From the NCBI RefSeq assembly GCF_002803065.1, contig NZ_NNBL01000013.1, positions 124,001 through 188,000 on the forward strand: a DNA stretch of 64,000 bases, written 5' to 3'. Origin of the DNA: Streptomyces sp. CB01635. Its GTDB lineage: Bacteria; Actinomycetota; Actinomycetes; Streptomycetales; Streptomycetaceae. The stretch's first letter is position 1. Each line of letters starts with the position of its first letter. Shown here in pieces: positions 42,231 through 51,202 of this stretch. The translations under genes were made by a program, and so were the position numbers. The notes beneath the pieces are model-generated. The model did not search any database, was not told the DNA's origin, and saw only the letters and a program-made list of their open reading frames with translations.

Positions 42231-44276
42231 ATGCTGACCTCTCATCTGCGACCGGCGTTGCTTCGACACTGGGGAAGACGCCGCCGGTCACGGGCAGCCC
42301 GGGCCGTGGTCGTGGCGACCACCGGTCTGGCGCTCGTCCTGGCCCTGCCCGGCACCGCGGCCGCTGCCCCGGGCGCTCTCGATCCCACCTTCAGCGGCGA
42401 CGGCAGGGTGCTCACCAGCTTCGCCGACGACGATCTCGCCAACGACGTGGCGGTGCAGCCCGACGGCAAGATCGTCTCTGTCGGCGCTTCCGCCGACTAT
42501 GCGGTATTCGAGAGTGACTTCGCGCTGGCCCGTCACAACGCCGATGGCACCCTGGACACCAGTTTCGGTGGCGACGGTACCGTGGCGACCGCCATCAACA
42601 ACATGAACCCAGACTTCCAGTGGAGCGAGGCCCACGCCGTGGCGCTGCAGCCCGACGGCAAGATCGTCGCGGTGGGCAGCAGCTGGCGAGGGTACGAGAA
42701 CTGCTGCTGGTTCACGGTGGCCCGCTACAACACCAATGGCACCCTGGACCAGAGTTTCGGCGGCGGCGACGGCAGGGTGTTCACCGACTTCGGCAGCCCG
42801 GACGAAGCCCGGGACGTGGCGGTGCAGCCCGACGGCAAGATCGTTGCCCTCGGCACCAGCGGCGGCGAGGCCGCGCTGGCCCGCTACAACGCCGATGGCA
42901 CCCCGGACACGAGTTTCGGCGGCGGCGACGGCAAGGTGACCACCGACCCGGCACCGGAGTCACTGCAGGAGGGCGGCGATGCGCGCGCCCTGGCGCTGCA
43001 GCCCGACGGAAAGATCGTTGTCGGGGGTCAGGTCGGGACGACCCGCTTCGACTTCGTCCTCCTTCGCTACAACGCGAACGGCACCTTGGACACGAGCTTC
43101 AGCGGCGACGGCATCGAGCGCACCGATTTCGGTGACTACGAGGCCGTGGAGGGGCTGGCGGTCCAGCCCGACGGCAGAATCGTCGCGGCCGGAGGAAGCA
43201 GCGGCAGGTTCGCGCTGGCCCGCTACAACGTCAACGGCAGCTTGGACACCACCTTCGGCAACGCCGGCCGGGTCCTCACCTCCGGTGGCGGCGGGGCCCA
43301 GGACGTCGTGCTGCAGCCCGACGGGAGGATCGTCGTCCCCGGCAGCAACGGCCCCGGCGGCGACTTCGCGGTCCTGCGGTACAACACCAACGGCAGCCTG
43401 GACAGCGGCTTCGGCGCCGGCGGTCTGGTGACCACCGACTTCGGCGGCAGCGATCAGGCCCGCGGCGTGGCGCTCCAGCCCGACGGCAAGATCGTCGCTG
43501 CCGGTCAGGGCGGCCCGAACACCGACTTCGCCCTGGCCCGTTACGAGGGCGGCGCCGGCACACCGCCCCCGAGCGCGGACCTGTCGGTCACCAAGACCGG
43601 CCCGGCGACGGTCACCATCGGCGACCGCGCGACGTACACCGTGACCGTTACCAACAACAGCGGCACCGCCTCCGCCACGGGCGTCTCCGTCTCCGACACC
43701 CTCACCGGACCCGCCGCCTCGGTGGTCTCGGCCACCCCGAGCCAGGGCACCTGCACCACCACCGCCACCAGCGCGAGCTGCTCGCTTGGCACCCTCGCCC
43801 CCGGCGCCCACCCCACGGTGACGATCGTGGTCGAGCCCCGCGCCAACGGCACCCTCACCGACAGGGCCACAGCCACCGCTACCGCGGCCGACCCGACCCC
43901 CGGCAACAACAGCGCCACGGCGACCACCGCCGTCAACAATGCGCGCGGCTGCACGATCATCGGCACCAGCGGCAACGACACCCTCAACGGCACCTTCGGC
44001 AACGACGTGATCTGCGCCCTCGGCGGAGACGACAGCGTCAACGCGAGCTACGGCAACGACACCGTGTACGGCGGCTACGGCAACGACCGTCTAGACGGCG
44101 GCTACGGCAACGACACCCTGAACGGCGGCCCCGGCAACGACAACCTGATCGGCAACAACGGATCCGACAACCTCAACACCGTCGACAACATCTCCGGCAA
44201 TGACACCGCCAACGGCGGCAACAACACGGACACCCGCACGACGGACTCGGGCGACACCCGGATCAGCTGCCCCTGA
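42231..44276 (+). CDS. secreted delta-60-repeat propeller with CARDB/DUF11 and RTX domains
   Basis: A 681-residue extracellular protein. Signal peptide (residues 1-45, ending TAAAAPG); then about eight delta-60 repeats of roughly 50 residues (LDPTFSGDGRVLT, DVAVQPDGKIVSVG, ALARHNADGTLDTSFGG and variants), which should form a beta-propeller. A DUF11/CARDB-type Ig domain follows (ADLSVTKTGPATVTIGDRAT, VTVTNNSG), and finally RTX repeats (GNDTLNG, GNDVICALGGDD, GYGNDRLDGG) likely to bind calcium. Combining these three modules in one protein is unusual to me. ATG at 42231 begins the signal. A strong terminator follows. It may be an adhesin or cell-wall-associated structural protein; the function is not known. 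Confidence 0.88.
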   Translation: MLTSHLRPALLRHWGRRRRSRAARAVVVATTGLALVLALPGTAAAAPGALDPTFSGDGRVLTSFADDDLANDVAVQPDGKIVSVGASADYAVFESDFALARHNADGTLDTSFGGDGTVATAINNMNPDFQWSEAHAVALQPDGKIVAVGSSWRGYENCCWFTVARYNTNGTLDQSFGGGDGRVFTDFGSPDEARDVAVQPDGKIVALGTSGGEAALARYNADGTPDTSFGGGDGKVTTDPAPESLQEGGDARALALQPDGKIVVGGQVGTTRFDFVLLRYNANGTLDTSFSGDGIERTDFGDYEAVEGLAVQPDGRIVAAGGSSGRFALARYNVNGSLDTTFGNAGRVLTSGGGGAQDVVLQPDGRIVVPGSNGPGGDFAVLRYNTNGSLDSGFGAGGLVTTDFGGSDQARGVALQPDGKIVAAGQGGPNTDFALARYEGGAGTPPPSADLSVTKTGPATVTIGDRATYTVTVTNNSGTASATGVSVSDTLTGPAASVVSATPSQGTCTTTATSASCSLGTLAPGAHPTVTIVVEPRANGTLTDRATATATAADPTPGNNSATATTAVNNARGCTIIGTSGNDTLNGTFGNDVICALGGDDSVNASYGNDTVYGGYGNDRLDGGYGNDTLNGGPGNDNLIGNNGSDNLNTVDNISGNDTANGGNNTDTRTTDSGDTRISCP

Positions 44277-44298
44277 CCACCCCAAAGGGCTCCCCGGC

Positions 44299-44330
44299 GA
44301 AGGCCGTCACCAGCACTGGTGACGGCCTTC
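44299..44330. terminator. bidirectional terminator hairpin
   Basis: GAAGGCCGTCACCAG and its exact complement are separated by two bases (15-bp stem). It lies 23 bases past the stop of the propeller/RTX gene and 134 bases past the stop of the convergent permease gene, so it can end both transcripts. Confidence 0.85.
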
Positions 44331-44463
44331 TGAGCAGACAGCGCCCTGAGCGGCGTACCACTGCCTCACCACAGGCGCATCAGATCGAGCGGGGGACAGC
44401 ACGGAATCACGAGGAAACCAGCCCAGACCGACGAGGCCACTCGCGCCGCCGGGGCCTTCGGTC

Positions 44464-45864
44464 TCAGCTCTTCGCTGCCCGCCGCCGTTGGTGGATCGTG
44501 CCTGCGACGATCGCGACGGCGGTGATGGCGAGGGTCAGGAAGAGTGAGCGGCGGCTGCTGTCGGTGACGGCCATGCCGCCGATCACCGCGAGGAGGGCGG
44601 CGAGGGCGATGACGTCGAGATACGGGTAGGCCCACATGCGTACTTCGCGGTCCTCGAAGCCGCCGCGGTCGAGCCGGGCGCGGCCGCGCAGGTGCGTGAC
44701 GACGATGACGATGTAGACGACGACCGCGACGGCGCCGGAGGAGTCGAGAAGGAACTGGTAGACGGTGCCACTGGGCAGGAAGTAGTTGGCCACCACGGTG
44801 AGCAGGCCGATGCTGGAGGCGGCGACGACGGCCGCGGCCGGCACGCCCTGGCGGGTGGTGCGGGCCAGGAGGCGGGGTGCCTCGCCGCGTTCGGCGAGCG
44901 AGTGCAGCATCCGGGAGGAGGAGTAGATCCCGGAGTTGAGGCAGGAGAGCACGGCGGTGAGCACGATGAAGTCCATGACCGTGCCCGCGTGGGGTACGCC
45001 GAGGTGGTCGAGGACGGCGGAGTACGGGCTCTGGGCGACCGCGGTGGCGTTCCAGGGGAGCAGGGTCACGACCAGGGCGATCGAGCCGATGTAGAAGAGC
45101 AGGATCCGCCAGACGACGCTGTTGATGCCCTTGCGGACGGCGCGGGCGGGGTCTTTGGCCTCGCCCGCGGCGATGGTGACGACCTCCGAGCCGAAGAAGG
45201 AGAAGAACACCACCAGCGAGGCGGTGAGGACCGCGCCCCAGCCCTGCGGCGCGAACCCGCCGCGCCCTGTGAGGTTCGTCATCCCGGGGGCGTCCGCGCC
45301 GGGCAGCATGCCGAGCACCGCAGCCAGGCCGATGAGCAGGAAGGCGACGATCGCCGCGACCTTGATCATGGCGAACCAGAACTCGAAGGTCCCGAACGAC
45401 TCGACGCGGGCGAAGTTGACGGCGATCAGTGCGGCCATCAGCACCAGTGCGGCCAGCCAGGTGGGGATCTGCGGCAGCAGGCCGTTGACCAGGGTGGCGC
45501 CGACCACCGCCTCGAAGCCGACCGTGACGCACCACTGGTAGGCGTACAGCCAGCCGATCGTGAGGCCGGCCCAGGGGCCCAGTTCGCGGCCGGCGTAGCT
45601 GGAGAAGGAGCCGGTGTCGGGCCGGGCGACGGCGAGTTCGGCGAGCATCCGCATGACCAGGATGACCAGCAGGCCGATGGCCGCGTAAGCGATGACGACC
45701 GCGGGGCCCGCCTCGCCGATCGCGCTGCCGCTGCCGACGAAGAGCCCCGCGCCGATCACGCCGCCGATGGCGATCATCGACATCTTGCGATTGGTCAGGG
45801 CGCCGCGCAGTTCGGCCCGTTCGTCGGCGTCGGGCTGCGCGTGGGTACGGGGCGACGTCTTCAT
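44464..45864 (-). CDS. amino acid permease (APC superfamily, AAT type)
   Basis: A 466-residue transporter with about 12 membrane segments. The APC signature IAIGGVIGAGLFVGSGSAIG forms the first helix break, and ARPDTGSFSSYAGRELGPWA and FGSEVVTIAAGEAKDP are typical of the GabP/AnsP/AroP group. It likely imports an amino acid or related amine by proton symport. It is divergent from the C45 acyltransferase gene; a TGCAA-N6-TTGCA element in the shared promoter region also occurs in front of the aminotransferase gene. ATG at 45864 follows GGAGCCGCC. Confidence 0.92.
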   Translation of the reverse strand: MKTSPRTHAQPDADERAELRGALTNRKMSMIAIGGVIGAGLFVGSGSAIGEAGPAVVIAYAAIGLLVILVMRMLAELAVARPDTGSFSSYAGRELGPWAGLTIGWLYAYQWCVTVGFEAVVGATLVNGLLPQIPTWLAALVLMAALIAVNFARVESFGTFEFWFAMIKVAAIVAFLLIGLAAVLGMLPGADAPGMTNLTGRGGFAPQGWGAVLTASLVVFFSFFGSEVVTIAAGEAKDPARAVRKGINSVVWRILLFYIGSIALVVTLLPWNATAVAQSPYSAVLDHLGVPHAGTVMDFIVLTAVLSCLNSGIYSSSRMLHSLAERGEAPRLLARTTRQGVPAAAVVAASSIGLLTVVANYFLPSGTVYQFLLDSSGAVAVVVYIVIVVTHLRGRARLDRGGFEDREVRMWAYPYLDVIALAALLAVIGGMAVTDSSRRSLFLTLAITAVAIVAGTIHQRRRAAKS

Positions 45865-45934
45865 GGGCGGCTCCTGGTCGTGGCGCGGGGCGGTGGGCGA
45901 CGACCGGGGTTCGGGGGAGCCGCGCACCTCGGGG

Positions 45935-45950
45935 TGCAATGAGACTTGCA
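45935..45950. promoter_or_regulatory. operator-like TGCAA-N6-TTGCA (copy 1)
   Basis: Inverted repeat TGCAA-TGAGAC-TTGCA between the divergent permease (start 45864) and C45 gene (start 46053). A further TGCAA follows at 45965-45969. The same 5-6-5 architecture occurs at 49572-49587. Probable site of the RpiR-family regulator encoded at 47263. Confidence 0.6.
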
Positions 45951-46052
45951 GGTGATAATGCTTATGCAATCTTGATAGCGTCAATCCCTGGTCACCTCTT
46001 GGTTTCCAGAGCCTGACGAGATCTGCGACGCACGAGCGAAGGGACGGGCCCG

Positions 46053-47171
46053 ATGGGTGCGACGGTGAGGGAACAGCAACTGGCCGGACTGCGCTGGCTC
46101 GTGGTGTCCGGCAGCCGCGACGATGCCTTCCGCGCGCTGGGCGAGACTGCCCGCGCGGACATCCACGCCGTCCAGGAGGCCATGCCCGAACGGGAGGCGC
46201 TGCGGCGCGCGACCGCAGCTCCGGCCGGCGCCGCCCGACTCGACCGGGTGGTGACCGCGACCCGGGAGGCCTTCCCCGGCGAACTGGCCGAACTGGCCGC
46301 GCTGGCCGAGGGATCCGGCGTTCCCTTCGACGACCTCCTGCTCGCCAACCTTCGCGGCGACCTGGGCGTCGGCGACGGCACCGGCTGTACCGACCTGGGC
46401 CGACGTGGCGGCTCCGGGGCCTTCGTCGCGCACAACGAGGACGGGGCGCCCGCCCTCGACGGACGGCTGATGCTGCTCACCCTGTTGATCGAAGGACAGG
46501 CCCCGGTGACTGCTCAGTGGTACCCCGGCTTCGTACCGGCCAATGCGTTCACCGCCACCGGGAACGGTCTGGTCTGGGGCATCAACCACATCCAGGTGGT
46601 CCGGCCGGGCCCCGGCGCCGGCCGGCACTTCGCGGCCCGGGCCCTGCAGCAGGCGCCGACCCTCGACGCGGCGCTCGACCTGCTGCGGACGCGGCCGACC
46701 GCGGGCGGGTTCGCGTACACCATCGGCGAACGCGCCACCGGCCGGATCGCCGTGGTCGAGGCGGCGGCGGGCCGGACCGCGATGGTCGAGGCCGGCCCGG
46801 ACGAACTGCACTGGCACACCAACCACATCCGACTGCTTCCCGATGCGCCGGACGCCGCGCTCTCAGGCGGCGGCGAGGGCGCCACCGCCGACCTGGGCCA
46901 GTACGCGGAGAGCGCCGCGCGCGGCCGGGCGCTGGAGCGGCTGAGTCCGGGCGACGCGCCGGACGCCGAGTGGTTCGTGTCGGCGCTGACCTCCGCGCCC
47001 CTGCCGGACGGGGTGCACCGGACGGCGGCAGGCGACGACCCGCTGATGACGCTCTGCACCACGGTGTCCGACCTCGGCCGGGACCGGATCACGGTGCGCG
47101 GGGCGCGGGGCGAACACGCCGTACTGCCGCTGTCCGCGTTCACCGAGGGCGCCGTTCCGGCCGCCCGATGA
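46053..47171 (+). CDS. C45-family autoproteolytic acyltransferase/hydrolase
   Basis: A 372-residue Ntn-hydrolase of the type of isopenicillin-N acyltransferase (peptidase family C45). The autocleavage site is GTGCTDLG with Cys112 as the predicted new N-terminal nucleophile. FVAHNEDGAPALDGRLML matches the HNEDG signature after it, and VWGINHIQVVRPG and HTNHIRLLPDA add typical structure. These enzymes cleave or transfer amide-linked acyl groups. With a permease and an aminotransferase around it, deacylation of an imported N-acyl amino acid or small peptide is plausible. ATG at 46053. Upstream of the RpiR gene in the same direction (92-base gap). Confidence 0.85.
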   Translation: MGATVREQQLAGLRWLVVSGSRDDAFRALGETARADIHAVQEAMPEREALRRATAAPAGAARLDRVVTATREAFPGELAELAALAEGSGVPFDDLLLANLRGDLGVGDGTGCTDLGRRGGSGAFVAHNEDGAPALDGRLMLLTLLIEGQAPVTAQWYPGFVPANAFTATGNGLVWGINHIQVVRPGPGAGRHFAARALQQAPTLDAALDLLRTRPTAGGFAYTIGERATGRIAVVEAAAGRTAMVEAGPDELHWHTNHIRLLPDAPDAALSGGGEGATADLGQYAESAARGRALERLSPGDAPDAEWFVSALTSAPLPDGVHRTAAGDDPLMTLCTTVSDLGRDRITVRGARGEHAVLPLSAFTEGAVPAAR

Positions 47172-47262
47172 CACACACCCCGTTCACCGAGTGCGCCCTG
47201 CGGACCGCCCCGTGACCCAGGCCGCACGGTCCGCCGCCGGGCCGGAGCGAGAGGATCAGCAC

Positions 47263-48168
47263 ATGTCATCCGCAGCACGGCAGACGCCGACGAACTACAA
47301 CGAGCTCGTGTCGCGCCTCCAGGAACGTTCGGCACGCCTCACCCCCGCCCAACGGCTGCTCGCCGAACGGGTATTGGCCGACCCGGAGGGTGTGGCCTTC
47401 ATGACCGTCTCCGACCTGGCGTCGGCGGTCGGCGTGAACGAGGCGACCGTCGTCCGGTTCGCCACCGGGCTCGGCCTCTCCGGCTACCCCGGCCTGACCC
47501 GGCTGTGCCGCACGCATCTGCGCGAGCAGGCCCAACTGCTGCGCCGTTACGACAACTTGGAGCAGCTGGCCACCGAGGGCGGCGACCTGCTGGAGCGGGC
47601 CGCGGCGCAGGACCTCGCCAACATCTCCCGCACCTTCGCCCAGGTGGACCGGGCCTCCTGGGAGGAGGCGGTGCGGGCGCTCGCCGAAGCCCCGCAGGTG
47701 CATGTGCTCGGGCTCCGCAAGTGCCACGCCCCGGCGTATCTGCTCGGCTACCTGCTGCGGATGCTGCGCGAGGACGTGGTGACGGTGACCGGGGGCGCCG
47801 GCGGGCTCGCCGACGAACTGCGCCGGGTCCGCGAGGGCGACTGCTTCGTGGCCGTCTCGGTGCACCGTTACGCCGCCGACACGGTACGGGCGTTCGCGTG
47901 GGCGCGGCGGCGCGGCGCGCACTGCGTCGCGCTCACCGACAACCCGTCCTCGCCCCTGGCGCCCGAGGCCCACGAGGCGTTCTTCGTCGACGCCTCCAGC
48001 CCCTCGGTGCTGCGCTCGCTGACCGCGTTCACCTCGCTCGTACAGGCGCTTGCGGCGGGGGTGGCCCAGGCCCGCGGCCACGACGCCCGCTCCACGCTCC
48101 TGCGCGAGGAGGAACTCCTGGAGGGCCTGGGCGTGTATGTGGACGGGGCGGGCCGCGACGACGGCTGA
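47263..48168 (+). CDS. MurR/RpiR-family transcriptional regulator
   Basis: A 301-residue regulator. The N-terminal RpiR-type HTH (LLAERVLADPEGVAFMTVSD, VGVNEATVVRFATGLGLSGY) is followed by a C-terminal SIS domain (VHVLGLRKCHAPAYLLGYLL, CFVAVSVHRYAADTVRAFAW, VALTDNPSSPLAP). Family members sense phosphosugars or amino sugars. Here the context suggests an amino-acid-type ligand. GAGAGGATCAGC precedes the ATG at 47263, which rules out the longer upstream frame. It probably binds the two TGCAA-N6-TTGCA elements that flank the cluster. Confidence 0.9.
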   Translation: MSSAARQTPTNYNELVSRLQERSARLTPAQRLLAERVLADPEGVAFMTVSDLASAVGVNEATVVRFATGLGLSGYPGLTRLCRTHLREQAQLLRRYDNLEQLATEGGDLLERAAAQDLANISRTFAQVDRASWEEAVRALAEAPQVHVLGLRKCHAPAYLLGYLLRMLREDVVTVTGGAGGLADELRRVREGDCFVAVSVHRYAADTVRAFAWARRRGAHCVALTDNPSSPLAPEAHEAFFVDASSPSVLRSLTAFTSLVQALAAGVAQARGHDARSTLLREEELLEGLGVYVDGAGRDDG

Positions 48169-48252
48169 CACGCCCACCGTGCGCGCCCCGGCCGCGGGCG
48201 GGCTGGAGAGAGGGCCGACCGCCCTGCCCTGCCGCCCGCCCCCGACGAGCCG

Positions 48253-49524
48253 TCAGCCGCGCCCGGTGACGTCCGCGAGCGCCCCGCGCAGATGCGCCAG
48301 CGAATCGGCGATCCACGGCAGGGCGAGCGGGTCGGCGCTGCGCAGGGCCGCCCAGCGCTGGTCCGTGCTCTCGCCGTAGAGCAGGCTGGTCGCGACGCGG
48401 GCACGCAGACCGCGCTCCTCGTCGCCGAAGGCGGACCCGGCGAGCACGCCGACGCCGTGCCCCTCCAGGAGGACGCCGGCGAGCTCAGACCCCGTGCTCA
48501 CCGAGCGGGCGGCCAACTCCGCGCGCAGCGGCTCGAAGTCGGGGTAGAGGTAGAAACCGGCCCGCGGTGCCCGGCAGTCGGCCCCGGCCTTGACGAATTC
48601 GGCGTGCACCGCGCGCGCCACCGTCCCGTGCAGCCTGCGCGCGGTGTCGATGTGAGCGGTGACCTCGTCGGGGTCATCGAGCACGTAGGCGGCGGCCGCC
48701 TGCATCGGGGCGGCGAGAGCCGACCAGATCTCGCTCGCCACGCCGACCAGATCCGCGGTCAGCGCACGGCCCCAGGGGCCCTGCGGTACGCGGGCGAACC
48801 CGATCCGCCAGCCGCCGAGCGCCATCGACTTGCTCAGCCCGCTGGTGATGACGGTCCGCTCCGGAAGGTGGGCGGCGGCGCTCGGCGCACGGCTGCCGTC
48901 GTGCACCAACTCGGCGTAGATCTCGTCGGACACGACGGCCAGGCCGTGCCGTTCGGCGATGGCGCAGACCGCGCGCACCTGGTCGGCGGGCGCGACGGTG
49001 CCGGTCGGGTTGTCCGGGACGGTGAGCAGCAGAACGCCGGGGGAGTGGCCCGCGGCGCGCGCCGCCACCAGGGCCTCGTCGAGCAGTTCGGGGTCGGGGA
49101 TGCCGCCGGCCCCGGCGGGGATCGGCACCGGAAGGGTCCGCTTGCCGACGATCGAGGCCTGCGCCGCGTAGCTGACCCAGGCCGGGCGCGGCAGGACCAG
49201 GTCGCCGGGGAGCGCCGCGAGCAGGGCGAACAGCAGGGACTTGGAGCCCGGCGCGAAGAGGATCTGGTCGGGGTCGGTGGCAAGGCCACGGCGGCTGAAC
49301 CAGCCGGCGGCCGCCTCGCGGGCCTCGACGGAGCCGACGACCGGTCCGTACCCGTTGCGTCGCGCTGCCTCGGCGAGTGCCTGTGCCACCGGCTCGGGGA
49401 CCGGGAGGCCAGCCTCGCCGAAGCCGAGGTGCAGCACCTTCTCGCCGGCGGCCTTACGGGCCTGCAGGGTCTCGTTGATGGCCAGGGTCGCCGAATGCAT
49501 GGTCACGGCGTCCACGCTCCTCAT
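48253..49524 (-). CDS. class I/II pyridoxal-phosphate aminotransferase
   Basis: A 423-residue fold-type I aminotransferase. LTVPDNPTGTVAPADQ holds the Asn of the substrate site, VVSDEIYAELVHDG the Asp that binds the PLP nitrogen, and ITSGLSKSMALGGWRIGF the Schiff-base Lys (SK) and phosphate-binding Arg. It matches aspartate/aromatic aminotransferase-like enzymes. ATG at 49524 is preceded by GGATG; a second in-frame ATG at 49500 is possible. Convergent with the RpiR gene and preceded by copy 2 of the operator. Likely transaminates the amino acid released or imported by its neighbours. Confidence 0.9.
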   Translation of the reverse strand: MRSVDAVTMHSATLAINETLQARKAAGEKVLHLGFGEAGLPVPEPVAQALAEAARRNGYGPVVGSVEAREAAAGWFSRRGLATDPDQILFAPGSKSLLFALLAALPGDLVLPRPAWVSYAAQASIVGKRTLPVPIPAGAGGIPDPELLDEALVAARAAGHSPGVLLLTVPDNPTGTVAPADQVRAVCAIAERHGLAVVSDEIYAELVHDGSRAPSAAAHLPERTVITSGLSKSMALGGWRIGFARVPQGPWGRALTADLVGVASEIWSALAAPMQAAAAYVLDDPDEVTAHIDTARRLHGTVARAVHAEFVKAGADCRAPRAGFYLYPDFEPLRAELAARSVSTGSELAGVLLEGHGVGVLAGSAFGDEERGLRARVATSLLYGESTDQRWAALRSADPLALPWIADSLAHLRGALADVTGRG

Positions 49525-49571
49525 AGTCGTCGAACATCCGAGGCAACCATATGTGTAGTCACCTCTGCGAG

Positions 49572-49587
49572 TGCAAGAAAAATTGCA
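49572..49587. promoter_or_regulatory. operator-like TGCAA-N6-TTGCA (copy 2)
   Basis: Inverted repeat TGCAA-GAAAAA-TTGCA about 50 bases upstream of the aminotransferase start. It is the same element as at 45935-45950 in the permease/C45 promoter region, implying common control. Confidence 0.6.
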
Positions 49588-49813
49588 TCCGATGGTGCGG
49601 GTGCATCGCCGCCAATGCGACCGGGCCGGTTCGCAACGAAGGAAGATGCTGTCCTCGAACACCGTCTCCCCCGTCGTCCTTCACCGGCTCCTTCGTCGCC
49701 GGCCACTGCGCCGGCGACATCCCCTCCACCTCCTACCTGATACCGGGGCGGCGACGCCGGCTACATCGAGTAACCCAGCCATCAGTACGGAGCGCGGAAC
49801 CGAACCGACCTGC

Positions 49814-50224
49814 CTACCCCCCATCGGCCTCCTGGTCGGCGGCTTCGTTGGCGCGGTCGATCTCGGCCATGTGTTCCTCCGCCCAGGTCCGCAGCCCCGC
49901 AAGCGCGGTTTCCAGGGACAGCCCGAGTCCGGTGAGTCGGTAGAAGACCCGCGGCGGCACGGTCGGTTCGACCCGGCGAGACACCAGCCCGTCGCGGGTC
50001 AGGTTTCGCAGCGTCACGGACAGCATCTTCTGCGAGACGCCGGGCATCCGGCGTCTCAGCTCCGCGAAGCGCACTTCGCTCGGTGCGGCATCGGCGAGCG
50101 TCTTGACGGCCATGGACGTCCACTTCGTACCGATGCGGTCCAGCAACTGCCGCGTCGGGCAATGGGGATCGAACAGATCGCCGCGTACCCCGCGACCGGC
50201 GGCCCGGGCTCCTCGGGTGGTCAC
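49814..50224 (-). CDS. HxlR-family transcriptional regulator
   Basis: A 136-residue winged-helix protein. CPTRQLLDRIGTKWTSMAVK is the characteristic HxlR start (Cys followed by the first helix), and RFAELRRRMPGVSQKMLSVT with RNLTRDGLVSRRVEPTVPP forms the recognition helix and wing. The start is a GTG at 50224. It is divergent from an epoxide-hydrolase-like gene at 50325, and the 100-base intergenic region carries dyad repeats. Such pairs usually form a simple redox- or electrophile-responsive switch. Confidence 0.88.
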   Translation of the reverse strand: MTTRGARAAGRGVRGDLFDPHCPTRQLLDRIGTKWTSMAVKTLADAAPSEVRFAELRRRMPGVSQKMLSVTLRNLTRDGLVSRRVEPTVPPRVFYRLTGLGLSLETALAGLRTWAEEHMAEIDRANEAADQEADGG

Positions 50225-50274
50225 CTGTGGCTCACCACCTTCCCTGAAAGTGCCGTCTAGGAAGCGGTCGGACA

Positions 50275-50310
50275 GTTACCTATCGTTCTGTGGTCACCAA
50301 TGGTAACCAT
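50275..50310. promoter_or_regulatory. HxlR operator-like repeats
   Basis: GTTACC (50275) and GGTAAC (50302) form an inverted repeat, and TGGTCACCA (50291-50299) is a perfect palindrome between them. The region covers the space between the HxlR GTG and the ribosome binding site of the hydrolase. Confidence 0.5.
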
Positions 50311-50324
50311 CCGGAGGAGCCGTC

Positions 50325-51182
50325 ATGCCCGTCACCACCGCACACCACCTGCGCCGCATCGCGACGAACGGCGTCCAACTCAACGTCGCAATCGCCGGGG
50401 ACGGACCTGCGGTTCTCCTGCTGCACGGCTTCCCGCACACCTGGCAACTCTGGAGCGGCATCATGGGCCGACTGGCCGGGCAGTACCGGGTTATCGCCCC
50501 GGACCTCCGAGGCTTCGGTGCCAGTACACGTGCCATCGACGGTTACGACGCAGGCACCCTCGCCGCTGACGCCGAAGGGCTGCTCGACGCACTCGGCGAA
50601 CCCTCGGCAGCGGTGGTCGGCATCGACGCGGGCACCGCCCCCGCCGTCCTGCTCGCGCTGCGCCGCCCCGGCCTCGTCCGGCGACTGGTCGTGATGGAGG
50701 CACTGCTCGGCCGCCTGCCCGGAGCAGAGCACGTCGTTGCGGGCAGTGCCCTGTGGTGGTTCGGATTCCACGCCGTCCCCGGCCTCGCCGAGACCGTCCT
50801 GGCCGGCAACGAGGCCGCGTACATCGACTGGTTCCTCGACTCGGGGACGCTCGGGCGCGGAGTACCCGACGACATCCGTGCGGCCTTCGTCCACGCGTAC
50901 ACCGGGAGCGAGGCCCTGCGCTGCGCGTTCTCCTATTACCGGGCCCTGCCCACCAGCGCGCAGCAGATCCAGGACGCCGTCGCGACGGCTCGGCTGACCA
51001 TGCCCACCATGGCCGTCGGCTCTCACCCCGTCGGCACCGGGCTCGAACGCCAACTCCGTCCCATCGCCGATGACCTGGTCGGACACCATCTCCAGGACTG
51101 CGGCCACATCATCCCCCTCGAACGCCCCGACGCGTTGTTCTCGCTCCTGGCTCCCTTCCTCTCCGCCGATCTTCCGAAGTGA
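50325..51182 (+). CDS. alpha/beta hydrolase (epoxide-hydrolase-like)
   Basis: A 285-residue alpha/beta hydrolase. LLLHGFPHTWQLWSGIM has the HGFP oxyanion motif, DLRGFGAST follows, and the elbow is VVGIDAGTAPA, where Asp takes the place of Ser. An Asp nucleophile indicates epoxide hydrolase or haloalkane dehalogenase chemistry. A late His lies in QDCGHIIPLERP. GGAGG sits 8 bases before the ATG. Divergent from an HxlR regulator that probably represses it. Likely substrates are epoxides or reactive halides, but this is not proven. Confidence 0.88.
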   Translation: MPVTTAHHLRRIATNGVQLNVAIAGDGPAVLLLHGFPHTWQLWSGIMGRLAGQYRVIAPDLRGFGASTRAIDGYDAGTLAADAEGLLDALGEPSAAVVGIDAGTAPAVLLALRRPGLVRRLVVMEALLGRLPGAEHVVAGSALWWFGFHAVPGLAETVLAGNEAAYIDWFLDSGTLGRGVPDDIRAAFVHAYTGSEALRCAFSYYRALPTSAQQIQDAVATARLTMPTMAVGSHPVGTGLERQLRPIADDLVGHHLQDCGHIIPLERPDALFSLLAPFLSADLPK

Positions 51183-51202
51183 CCGGAGCGGGGCCGAAGG
51201 AT

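Noticed and set aside
44692..45942. 416-codon plus-strand frame opposite the amino acid permease
   Set aside because: Antisense to 12 membrane helices with clear APC motifs on the minus strand.
48292..49740. 482-codon plus-strand frame opposite the aminotransferase
   Set aside because: Shadow frame; the minus strand has the full PLP-binding motif set.
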